A stretch of DNA of 33,088 nt from a virus: the IMG/VR virus record IMGVR_UViG_3300034101_002741, positions 1 to 33,088 of that record, one strand, 5' to 3'. A program made the translations under genes and the position numbers. The notes beneath the pieces were generated by a model. It was not told where the DNA came from, searched no databases, and was given only the letters and a program-made list of their open reading frames with translations. Of the stretch, positions 7,321 to 13,038 are shown one piece after another; position 1 is the stretch's first letter; each line of letters opens with the position of its first letter.

Positions 7321-7731
7321 TCATTCTCCCCACACTGGAACGACCTTTGATTTTCGTAGTTGTGCTGCATACTCTTCGGCGTGGCTTTGCGCAAGAAACA
7401 ACTGATAGCTCACCTGCTTTCGTGGGCCAAGTTGCTTTTGCCAAACGTCATCTTCGGCATCGGCAGGAATCACAGCCCAAAGAGAGCGAGCCATAACAAC
7501 CATTGGCTGAGGAATCTCCTCGGACTTGTCTGGCTGCTTTGCATCGTTGTCGAGCTCTTGCTTCAATTCCCTAACGATCTCATGGGCCAGAGTGTGCATT
7601 TTGAGGTTAATTTTGTTGATCATCACCTCAACAGCTTCGTCGGCAACAAAGCCTGGCAGGTCTTGGTTAATATGCCGTAAGCCGATAGCCAGGCCCTGAA
7701 TGCGATTGTACTGTTCTAGTAAATCTTTCAT
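7321..7731 (-). CDS. Hypothetical protein, 136 aa
   Basis: Not recognised. The N-terminal half is helical (KDLLEQYNRIQGLAIGLRHI, then VEVMINKINLKMHTLAHEIV). The C-terminal part contains a strand pattern and SYQLFLAQSHAEEYAAQLRKSKVVPVWGE. ATG 7731 overlaps the upstream stop as ATGA and has GAGGGG just before it. It is a member of the csrA-rusA operon. Confidence 0.6.
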   Translation of the reverse strand: MKDLLEQYNRIQGLAIGLRHINQDLPGFVADEAVEVMINKINLKMHTLAHEIVRELKQELDNDAKQPDKSEEIPQPMVVMARSLWAVIPADAEDDVWQKQLGPRKQVSYQLFLAQSHAEEYAAQLRKSKVVPVWGE

Positions 7732-8132
7732 TTTCCCCTCTTTTTCTGCTCTAGTTCTCTTCGCCTGTTCCGCCGTTTCATGGCACACGACAAACATCGG
7801 GTGCTGCCTTTTGCAACAATACACTTGCAGTCAAGGCACTTGCCTTTCTCGGCTCGCTCCCGGCAGATCTGACAAGTGCCTGTTTTGTTGTAATTTGAGA
7901 TCGGCAAGCCGCAGACGCTGCACCCGTAGAGACATTGAGTGCTTCTCGTGATGACGACCAGCTTTTCTTCAACCGTTTCATAGCGGCCCGCCAGAGCATC
8001 CTCAAAATATTTTCTTGCTGAATCTTCCGAAACGTTTAACTCACTGATTACCTCGGCAAATGCCCGGCGAATCGTATTTCGTCTGACTGCAGAAATATCC
8101 CTCTCATAAGGTTGCCAAGCCGCATCAGCCAT
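7728..8132 (-). CDS. Hypothetical protein with a double CxxC zinc-binding domain
   Basis: A 134-aa protein. The N-terminal helices (RRNTIRRAFAEVISEL, then SEDSARKYFEDAL) may form a helix-turn-helix. From about residue 68 there is a cysteine-rich region, CSVC-x12-CQIC-x8-CLDC-x10-CLSC, spaced like two zinc ribbons, followed by a very basic tail (MKRRNRRRELEQKKRGK). Nucleic-acid binding is likely. ATG 8132 has GAGG six bases upstream and overlaps the preceding stop by 8 bp. No named family. Confidence 0.65.
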   Translation of the reverse strand: MADAAWQPYERDISAVRRNTIRRAFAEVISELNVSEDSARKYFEDALAGRYETVEEKLVVITRSTQCLYGCSVCGLPISNYNKTGTCQICRERAEKGKCLDCKCIVAKGSTRCLSCAMKRRNRRRELEQKKRGK

Positions 8133-8328
8133 GCTTAACCTCAATCGTGATTCCGGCCCGCTTGGCGTCTGCCTTAGCCATCTGGGCAAGTTCAATCGAC
8201 TTGGCCACAGCAAACGATTGTTCGTATGTCAGACGATTCCCAGGCTTATCTGACAAGTCATTAATGATCCTGACCAGCCGATCATTGGCGTGGATAAGCT
8301 CAATGTGCAAAGATTCATTGATCAACAT
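8125..8328 (-). CDS. Hypothetical protein, 67 aa
   Basis: A short, mostly helical protein (SLHIELIHANDRLVRIINDL, then YEQSFAVAKSIELAQMAKAD) with a basic end (RAGITIEVKHG). Not recognised. It starts in a TGATG overlap with the wHTH gene upstream and is translated in the same operon. Confidence 0.6.
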   Translation of the reverse strand: MLINESLHIELIHANDRLVRIINDLSDKPGNRLTYEQSFAVAKSIELAQMAKADAKRAGITIEVKHG

Positions 8329-8585
8329 CAGATCGCTCTCCCGCTTTCCAGAATTAAAGCCACCGGAAATACCCAGCCGCGGGTCGTGATTGACTTATCT
8401 CGGTTGATCAGAAAATTATTAGACTTTCCGATTTTCTGGCACTCAATCAGCCGGGCCGCCTTCAGTTCCTCAATCACACGTCTAACTGTTGTCGATGTCT
8501 TATCGATCCTGACCGCCAATTCTTCGATGGTCGCGGTTGAATCGCGATTAATCTCACAGAGCACTTGAACATACAAACTAATCAC
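8328..8585 (-). CDS. Winged helix-turn-helix DNA-binding protein
   Basis: An 85-aa protein. Residues about 5-60 follow a winged-helix pattern: helix 1 (SLYVQVLCEINRD), helix 2 (ATIEELAVRIDK), recognition helix (TSTTVRRVIEELKAARLIE) and a wing (CQKIGKSNNFLINRD). A small phage regulator or replication accessory protein is likely. The GTG start at 8585 overlaps the upstream TGA (GTGA). The C-terminus (GWVFPVALILESGRAI) is not characteristic. Confidence 0.65.
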   Translation of the reverse strand: MISLYVQVLCEINRDSTATIEELAVRIDKTSTTVRRVIEELKAARLIECQKIGKSNNFLINRDKSITTRGWVFPVALILESGRAI

Positions 8586-8821
8586 GATTCAACCTCAATT
8601 TCCTTTGGGTGAATGCTCTTGGCTTCCTTGATCAGATAGATCCGGTCGAAGTCCTGCGGTTTGATCGTGAAATAGGCGTTGTTGCGGAAAAGAACGTCGA
8701 TGGCTGCGATGTCAAACGCTTTGCCTTTGGCGTCGCGTCTGTATTCAATCTTTACGACTGTGCCGACCATGATTGATTCTTTCGCTCGGATAGTGTCGCC
8801 GACTTGAAACCTGTTGATCAT
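8582..8821 (-). CDS. Hypothetical small beta-barrel protein, 79 aa
   Basis: The layout FQVGDTIRAKESIMVGTVVKIEY - AIDVLFRNNAYFTIKPQDFDRIYLI looks like an SH3-like barrel. Such proteins are common in phage early operons, often without known function. It is coupled to csrA by an ATGA overlap, so the two are probably made together. Confidence 0.6.
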   Translation of the reverse strand: MINRFQVGDTIRAKESIMVGTVVKIEYRRDAKGKAFDIAAIDVLFRNNAYFTIKPQDFDRIYLIKEAKSIHPKEIEVES

Positions 8822-9018
8822 GACACGCCATCCTTTTCTGCGTTTTTCAGCTTCTTTTCCCTGATTTCTGGCCGATTGATCTGTACGTTTTTCGATGCAC
8901 TGAAGGCCAGCTTGACCTTATCGCCACGAATCTCGGCGACGATGACTTCGATTGTTTCGTCACCAGCATCGATGACAACTGTTTGAAGTTTACCCCTTGT
9001 CAGTACCAGGACACCCAT
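8818..9018 (-). CDS. csrA: CsrA-family RNA-binding translational regulator
   Basis: A 66-aa protein, close to the usual 60-70 aa. It carries the N-terminal VLVLTR strand (Arg 8), the EIRGDKVKLAFSASKNVQI core and NRPEIREK, with Arg 49 at the position of the RNA-contacting Arg 44 of E. coli CsrA. CsrA dimers bind GGA motifs in mRNA leaders and block or alter translation. I chose ATG 9018, not the in-frame ATG 9033, because GGAGG lies eight bases before it. That GGAGG is itself a possible CsrA target, so autoregulation is conceivable. It is the first gene of the 9018-5300 run, just below a hairpin-rich leader. Confidence 0.88.
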   Translation of the reverse strand: MGVLVLTRGKLQTVVIDAGDETIEVIVAEIRGDKVKLAFSASKNVQINRPEIREKKLKNAEKDGVS

Positions 9019-9040
9019 CGTTGCAACCTCCATGATGATT

Positions 9041-9059
9041 GACGGTCAGGCTGACCGTC
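9041..9059 (-). promoter_or_regulatory. Inverted repeat in the csrA leader
   Basis: GACGGTCAG and CTGACCGTC flank a single G. As RNA on the minus strand this can fold as a 7-bp stem with a 5-nt loop, about 13 bases before the GGAGG of csrA. It could be an operator or an RNA element governing csrA translation. A second hairpin (GCCTGA / TCAGGC) lies further upstream, around 9094-9112. Confidence 0.45.
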
Positions 9060-9154
9060 CGTGAGTTCCATGCCTGCCGCCTTTGAAAGTTCAGCCTGAT
9101 AACATCTCAGGCAGCCTTCCACCGCCCCGGCGTCGGACTGTGACGACCGAGGAA

Positions 9155-9197
9155 ACCACCTGCCGGGAGTCGAACCCGGCTCATGCCGATAGGTGGT
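9155..9197 (-). other. tRNA-like minihelix (acceptor plus T-arm)
   Basis: On the minus strand, ACCACCT (9197-9191) pairs perfectly with AGGTGGT (9161-9155). Nested inside is a perfect 6-bp T-arm, GCCGGG-TTCGACT-CCCGGC (9180-9162), with the canonical TTCGA loop. Only ten bases (9181-9190) replace the D and anticodon arms, and no CCA follows (TTCC instead). It is therefore not a working tRNA, but it copies the top half of one. It lies between the DGQHR gene and csrA, where nothing else is encoded. Confidence 0.55.
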
Positions 9198-9204
9198 GTT
9201 ACGA

Positions 9205-10035
9205 TCAATCTTCTATTCTTTTTTCAAATCTGTTTCTTAAGCCTTTGTTTATTTCAATCAAAACTCCAGTTGCCCATATTTTAGAGCCGCGTTTCTGGTA
9301 AAGCTCTGATGCTTTATAAGTTGCTTTTAACAATGCTGATTCTCCTATTAATCGTAATCGGCTCTTGAATCTTTCATCATCGATTGAAACATTTAAAGTT
9401 TCATCAAGATAAAACAATGATGACGAAACCCGTTCATGAATTGTCTGACCTGGACAAGTTTCGGTCATAACTCTTATGACTTTTGCGAACCTATCCTTGT
9501 TTTTTTCTGCTGCCAGCATGCACCATCCCAAGCATTTGATATAGCTTCCTTTTCTCTGATCTTTTCTCCACTCAATACCATGTTGAGTAAGTGTTTTATC
9601 TACAAAAATAGCCGTTTGATTCCCCGATGAAATCAATGCTCTAAACCTTGCAATCATTTCTAGCGGCCTTCTGTTTGTATTTAAATCCAAGAAACTTACA
9701 GCTTCTTGAACTACATCCGATGTCTCAAAAACTAAGCATGGAAGATCTGAGATGTCGCTCCGTTTTTGTGAAGCTAACACTCTATGCTGGCCATCAATTA
9801 CATAATATTTACCGGATCTTTTCCCTACTATTATGGCACCCGCAGCAATCCATGACCAATTCGAAGCAAGATCAGTTATTTTTTTTGAATTAGCATCTCT
9901 TTGATATTCTAAATCAATATTTAGTGAATATTTGTTGAGAAAGATTAATTGGCCTGGCTTGTCTTTTACAGTCCAGCCGTAGCGATCAATCTTTGATCTT
10001 CCATTTACGTTATCGCTGATGTGGATTTTAGGCAT
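9205..10035 (-). CDS. DGQHR / ParB-like domain protein
   Basis: A 276-aa protein. Residues about 30-110 resemble a ParB/Srx-type fold: LEYQRDANSKKITDLA, AGAIIVGKRSGKYYVIDGQHR (motif at 81-85), then LPCLVFETSDVVQEAVSFLDLNTNRRPL. DGQHR proteins include the DNA phosphorothioation regulator DndB and several phage ParB-like proteins. The rest is helical. ATG 10035 has GGGAG seven bases upstream. The gene is more AT-rich than its neighbours and is flanked by structured non-coding stretches, hinting at separate acquisition. The domain call is fair, the function unknown. Confidence 0.7.
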   Translation of the reverse strand: MPKIHISDNVNGRSKIDRYGWTVKDKPGQLIFLNKYSLNIDLEYQRDANSKKITDLASNWSWIAAGAIIVGKRSGKYYVIDGQHRVLASQKRSDISDLPCLVFETSDVVQEAVSFLDLNTNRRPLEMIARFRALISSGNQTAIFVDKTLTQHGIEWRKDQRKGSYIKCLGWCMLAAEKNKDRFAKVIRVMTETCPGQTIHERVSSSLFYLDETLNVSIDDERFKSRLRLIGESALLKATYKASELYQKRGSKIWATGVLIEINKGLRNRFEKRIED

Positions 10036-10066
10036 CTGAGTCTCCCTGAGGAATTGCTGAAATCAT

Positions 10067-10098
10067 AGTTAAAACCCACCCCGCCAACGCAGCGGGGC
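10067..10098 (-). terminator. Possible rho-independent terminator or attenuator hairpin
   Basis: On the minus strand CCCCGC (10097-10092) pairs with GCGGGG (10084-10079) around a 7-base loop, followed by TGGGTTTT. It lies 45 bases before the DGQHR start. The U-run is short (four), so it could be an attenuator or simply part of the structured 10036-10273 region. Confidence 0.4.
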
Positions 10099-10171
10099 GA
10101 GTCGCAGAAGTTTTCCGCCGTTTTGGACCAGCGGCCAGCCGTGGCGAAAATCGAAGGACTCCACGACTGAA

Positions 10172-10239
10172 ATGGGTGGCAGGGATCGAACCTGCCGACC
10201 GTCGGTCTGGAAATACCCGACAGTCCCGCCCAGCCCCAT
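10172..10239 (-). other. tRNA-like structure without a normal D-arm
   Basis: On the minus strand: ATGGGG (10239-10234) against ACCCAT (10177-10172) gives five pairs; a central arm GTCGG/CCGAC (10221-10217 with 10205-10201) closes an 11-nt loop containing ATTTCCA; and a perfect 6-bp T-arm GGCAGG-TTCGATC-CCTGCC (10196-10178) follows. A normal D-arm is absent (12 nt instead) and no CCA follows. It may be a decayed tRNA or a deliberate mimic. It resembles the minihelix at 9155-9197 only in having a 6-bp T-arm with a TTCGA loop. Confidence 0.4.
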
Positions 10240-10273
10240 AAACCGCCATCCGTGGCGTTTGTTGCATCCCTGC

Positions 10274-10441
10274 TTAGATTGCCCGCTGCATGACCCACAG
10301 GAGCCGCGTGCCCCCGTTTTGCTCGACCGTGGTGGCACTAGGAGACTGCCGCCAGATCATGCTGTTCGCCGCGGCGAATCCCTCAGCAACCTTCACCAGT
10401 CCGCCGAGGCATAACACGGGCAACCGTTTACGATTCAACAT
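10274..10441 (-). CDS. Hypothetical protein, 55 aa
   Basis: An open frame starting MLNRKRLPVLCLGGLVKV and ending VMQRAI. AAGGA lies eight bases before ATG 10441 and overlaps the stop of the 10453 gene, so coupled translation is likely. The N-terminus is basic then hydrophobic, weakly like a signal or membrane segment. Not recognised. Downstream, 10036-10273 holds structured RNA rather than a gene. Confidence 0.5.
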   Translation of the reverse strand: MLNRKRLPVLCLGGLVKVAEGFAAANSMIWRQSPSATTVEQNGGTRLLWVMQRAI

Positions 10442-10452
10442 GTGGTGAGTCC

Positions 10453-11070
10453 TTAGTATGGTGCATCTTCAGCCGTTGGGTCGATCTTATGACCAGCGGG
10501 AGCCGGTGCCCGGTATTCCTTGACCGGTGCCGACTGGCCTGTCAGTTCATGGCATTGGGCAGCCTGTTTGATAATCCATTCAGGAACACCATCGCGGGGT
10601 GGATCATCATACGACCAGGCGAAAATGTCGCACGCTGGGTCAAATGGTGCCATGCCTCTCGGCAAGCGGCCCAAGCTGGCGACGTTGGCATAAGTTTTGT
10701 CGCCTTTAGCCGTGTGTGTGATTGTGACCATGACCCGCAGATTCAGCAGCGTTTCAGGGTCAAGCGTCCCACCTTCCGGCGGCCAGCCACTGCCCAGCAC
10801 TGGTTTGAACAGTTTTGTCAGTCCTGCCTTTTCACCCAGGCTAAAGCCGACTGTGGTGGTGATCGAGAAAAACTTATCGCTCTGCTCGCCAAGTGGCTCA
10901 TCAAGAATGAACCTGATTGCCAGCTTCTGACTTGGCTTGTAACTTGGGTTCAGCGGCGTTTGTGTGCCGAGGAAGAAAAGATTCTGCACGATGCCTTGAT
11001 AGGTGCCTTCTGGCACAGGTGTATAGTCGCCAGAACCGGCAGGATTGCTTTTGAGCATTGGAATAGGCAT
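10453..11070 (-). CDS. Putative ssDNA-binding / replication accessory protein (DUF669-like)
   Basis: A 205-aa protein. The N-terminal half (VPEGTYQGIVQNLFFLG, then KLAIRFILDEP, FSITTTVGFSLGEKAGLTKL) has the OB-fold-like rhythm of phage proteins that accompany recombination and replication (DUF669 and gp2.5-like groups). LRVMVTITHTAKGDKTYANVASLGRLP follows. The C-terminus is Pro/Ala-rich and acidic, as in many SSBs. ATG 11070 is preceded by AAAGG. The assignment rests on pattern memory and is tentative. Confidence 0.5.
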   Translation of the reverse strand: MPIPMLKSNPAGSGDYTPVPEGTYQGIVQNLFFLGTQTPLNPSYKPSQKLAIRFILDEPLGEQSDKFFSITTTVGFSLGEKAGLTKLFKPVLGSGWPPEGGTLDPETLLNLRVMVTITHTAKGDKTYANVASLGRLPRGMAPFDPACDIFAWSYDDPPRDGVPEWIIKQAAQCHELTGQSAPVKEYRAPAPAGHKIDPTAEDAPY

Positions 11071-11107
11071 GTTTATTGACCTTTCTTTGGTCGGATTGCC
11101 TGACAAG

Positions 11108-11139
11108 AAAAAGTGCCACCGAGGAACGCCCCCGGTGGC
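11108..11139 (-). terminator. Rho-independent terminator
   Basis: On the minus strand GCCACCG (11139-11133) pairs with CGGTGGC (11121-11115) around an 11-nt loop, followed by ACTTTTTC (U-run 11112-11108). It lies between the 11156 and 11070 genes and should reduce read-through from the promoter at 11780-11808. Confidence 0.6.
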
Positions 11140-11155
11140 GTCACCAAGGAGCAAC

Positions 11156-11380
11156 TTACGAAGTTGCAAGGGCTGCCCTGTCCAGATCAACGGACGGGAC
11201 AAATAATAGTTGTCTGCGTTCTGCCATCAATCGAGCATGTTCTGCCCTGCTGCCGTTGAGCAGCTTTTCACAGGCATAAATCATGATCCCGGCATTGATG
11301 CAATCTTGAGCAAATTTTTGCTTAACACGAATTGAATCAAGCTCTTCGCTAATCTGGTCCCATCGTTCGGCGGCACTCAT
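11156..11380 (-). CDS. Hypothetical helical protein, 74 aa
   Basis: A charged, largely helical small protein (AERWDQISEELDSIRVKQKF, then KLLNGSRAEHARLMAERRQLL). Not recognised. Its ATG overlaps the upstream stop (ATGA), with AGGTG in front. It is the last gene before the terminator at 11108-11139. Confidence 0.6.
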   Translation of the reverse strand: MSAAERWDQISEELDSIRVKQKFAQDCINAGIMIYACEKLLNGSRAEHARLMAERRQLLFVPSVDLDRAALATS

Positions 11381-11718
11381 CGTGTCACCTCTTCCATCAC
11401 TGACACTGCCTCAAGCATCCGCACGATTGCTTTGCAGATTTCGCCATATTGATGATCTCGCTGGTCGATGTTGCGGGTCATCACTTGCAAGGCGTTGATT
11501 GACGTTTGCAGGCCCTTAATCGTGCCTGCGATCACTTCAGCTTGTTGCTTCATATCTGCCTCATGCCGACCGTCAAGGGCCGTTTCTGTTTCCTGCTGTG
11601 CCTCCTGAATCGCGAAGCGGTAGCCCGCTTCCCATTCAGCGGCTAATGCGTCTGTGAGCTGGTTAGGCTGCCAGCCAAGCTGTTGAAGCGATTGAACTGA
11701 TGACGGGGCTGCTGACAT
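11377..11718 (-). CDS. Hypothetical helical protein, 113 aa
   Basis: Long amphipathic helices (ALAAEWEAGYRFAIQEAQQE, then IAGTIKGLQTSINALQVM) suggest a coiled-coil oligomer. AGGAG lies eight bases before ATG 11718. It is the first gene behind the promoter and operator at 11780-11808, so it is probably under the phage regulator. Function not recognised. Confidence 0.6.
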   Translation of the reverse strand: MSAAPSSVQSLQQLGWQPNQLTDALAAEWEAGYRFAIQEAQQETETALDGRHEADMKQQAEVIAGTIKGLQTSINALQVMTRNIDQRDHQYGEICKAIVRMLEAVSVMEEVTR

Positions 11719-11779
11719 GCTGATTGCTCCTGAGTAGTGGTGGTGAATGATGAACTGGTTAATCAGTTCTTACATAATC

Positions 11780-11808
11780 AAGATAACTAGATATCTAGCT
11801 AACGTCAA
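11780..11808 (-). promoter_or_regulatory. Promoter with embedded palindromic operator
   Basis: On the minus strand TTGACG (11808-11803), 17 bp, TATCTT (11785-11780). The spacer holds the perfect 12-bp palindrome CTAGATATCTAG (11787-11798) and the 10-mer TATCTAGCTA (plus strand, 11792-11801). The -35 box and the HNH stop codon overlap, so this promoter lies in the HNH 3' end. It should drive the 11718 gene. Confidence 0.65.
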
Positions 11809-12667
11809 GATATTTTTTTTCGATGTAACCAGATTTTTCAAAAAATAGACCTTGGCTAAATTTGCATGTTTCTTTGACCATATTCTCAATCCATTTTTTA
11901 TGGGCTTGATGAAACTCCTCAAAATATTCGAGAGTTTCCACAACATCATCAATGTTTGCTGATTCGTATTGAGTTAAATGAAAAAGAACAGAAACTACGA
12001 TGTTTTTCATTTTGTCATAATCATCAACGTGACTTTGAAGTCCTCCTGATTCATGTTTAACCACTTCATGGCATTGCCTACAAATTGAAACAAGATCAAA
12101 TAGAGGCTCATTAAATAAGTTTGTGTATGTCTTATGATGTACCTCTGTTGCTTTGTTCTTATGGCATGCCTGGCATTTATAATTGTCTCTCTTAAATACA
12201 GCTTCCCGTTTTTCCTTCCATGCTGGCGTTTGAAGGTAGCTGTAGTAAACCTCCTTTTTTATACCCTTAGAAACCTTGGGATTATAAATTTTGATGTCGT
12301 TAATAGTTTCAATATATTTACTTTTCTTTTCATGAATAAAATCACTACATGAATTTCTAAACTCTTGTTTTTGTTTCTCAGTCATTTCTACATAATCAAT
12401 TTTGTTCTCAAAATAGTGATAATAACATTTCTTCATTGGTTTTGTAGAAATGCCTGTAATCTCAGGTTCAGGACTTGCAAAACACTTATTACAATGAATA
12501 GATAGCCAAGAAATTTTTGCGTCTATTACCCTGATAAATTTATATGTTCCATCGCATCTATAAAAAATTTGTTTTGTGTCCCAATACTCCAATTCTTTAT
12601 TGCACTTTGGCGTATTTTCCAAAAACACTCTAAGCTTACTCATCGGACCTTGATCAATTCCGTCCAT
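11795..12667 (-). CDS. HNH endonuclease
   Basis: A 290-aa protein. The HNH/zinc core is in residues about 144-205: LQTPAWKEKREAVFKRDNYK, CQAC (165-168), EVHHKTY (His 177-178), then SICRQCH (Cys 196, Cys 199, His 200). An N-terminal HCNKC may bind a second zinc. Base composition is much more AT-rich than the flanking genes, and it has its own promoter, so it looks like a later insertion (moron or free-standing homing nuclease). AAGGAG lies five bases before ATG 12667. The target is unknown. Confidence 0.88.
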   Translation of the reverse strand: MDGIDQGPMSKLRVFLENTPKCNKELEYWDTKQIFYRCDGTYKFIRVIDAKISWLSIHCNKCFASPEPEITGISTKPMKKCYYHYFENKIDYVEMTEKQKQEFRNSCSDFIHEKKSKYIETINDIKIYNPKVSKGIKKEVYYSYLQTPAWKEKREAVFKRDNYKCQACHKNKATEVHHKTYTNLFNEPLFDLVSICRQCHEVVKHESGGLQSHVDDYDKMKNIVVSVLFHLTQYESANIDDVVETLEYFEEFHQAHKKWIENMVKETCKFSQGLFFEKSGYIEKKYLDVS

Positions 12668-12691
12668 ATTTACTCCTTTTTCTGTCAGACT

Positions 12692-12720
12692 ATTGTATCT
12701 AGCTATCTAAATATCATCAA
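12692..12720 (-). promoter_or_regulatory. HNH promoter with embedded operator
   Basis: On the minus strand TTGATG (12720-12715), 17 bp, TACAAT (12697-12692). The spacer carries TTAGATAGCTAGATA, including the 10-mer TATCTAGCTA (plus strand, 12696-12705) shared with the promoters at 11780 and 15811. The HNH start is 25 bases downstream. Confidence 0.62.
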
Positions 12721-12721
12721 T

Positions 12722-13003
12722 GGATAGGGTCAAAAAATATCATCCTATCCAGCTAATTTTATCCTATCCATCATAAACCATTACAGCATAATACTTTGAT
12801 AGGATGGATAGGATGGATAGGATGTTTTTCGGGTCTTACACACATACACATGCGTGACGCGTGCGTGTGCATACGCGTGGGGTTTTTTATCCTATCCATG
12901 GTATCCATCCTATCCATAAATTTATAAGTTATTTAATAATAACAACTTACAGATGGATAGGATAAAAAAATATCCTATCCAAATGGATAGGATGGATAGG
13001 ATG
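12722..13003. other. Probable replication origin with GGATAGGAT iterons
   Basis: The 371-bp gap 12668-13038 has no gene. It holds about a dozen copies of GGATAGGAT or its complement. Forward copies include GATAGGATG three times in tandem (12798-12824), GGATAGGAT at 12955-12963 and GATAGGATG twice (12986-13003). Reverse copies ATCCTATCC are at 12742, 12761, 12889 and 12972, with CATCCTATC at 12906. A degenerate copy starts at 12722. The array brackets a 43-bp alternating purine-pyrimidine tract and an AT-rich stretch (12917-12950), and lies next to the primase-helicase gene. This is the classical layout of an iteron origin. Confidence 0.75.
12837..12879. repeat. Alternating purine-pyrimidine (Z-DNA-prone) tract in the origin
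   Basis: The tract consists of TACACACATACACATGCGTG followed by ACGCGTGCGTGTGCATACGC and GTG. Two runs of strict purine/pyrimidine alternation, 20 and 23 bases long, meet at one phase change. ACGCGT occurs twice (12857-12862, 12873-12878). Such sequence readily adopts Z-DNA under negative supercoiling and could serve as part of the unwinding element. Confidence 0.65.
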
Positions 13004-13038
13004 ATATATACGGGAATCTAAATTACGATGTTAAATTC

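Noticed and set aside
10005-10338. Three overlapping minus-strand open frames of 79-97 codons across the structured region
   Set aside because: They run through GC-rich tRNA-like sequence and give the kind of spurious peptide expected from translated tRNA T-arms (RRSAGSIPATHFSRG). None has a good ribosome site.
12722-13003. Possible CRISPR array
   Set aside because: The repeat unit is 9 bp, in both orientations and partly tandem, with no spacers of constant length and no cas genes. An iteron origin fits better.
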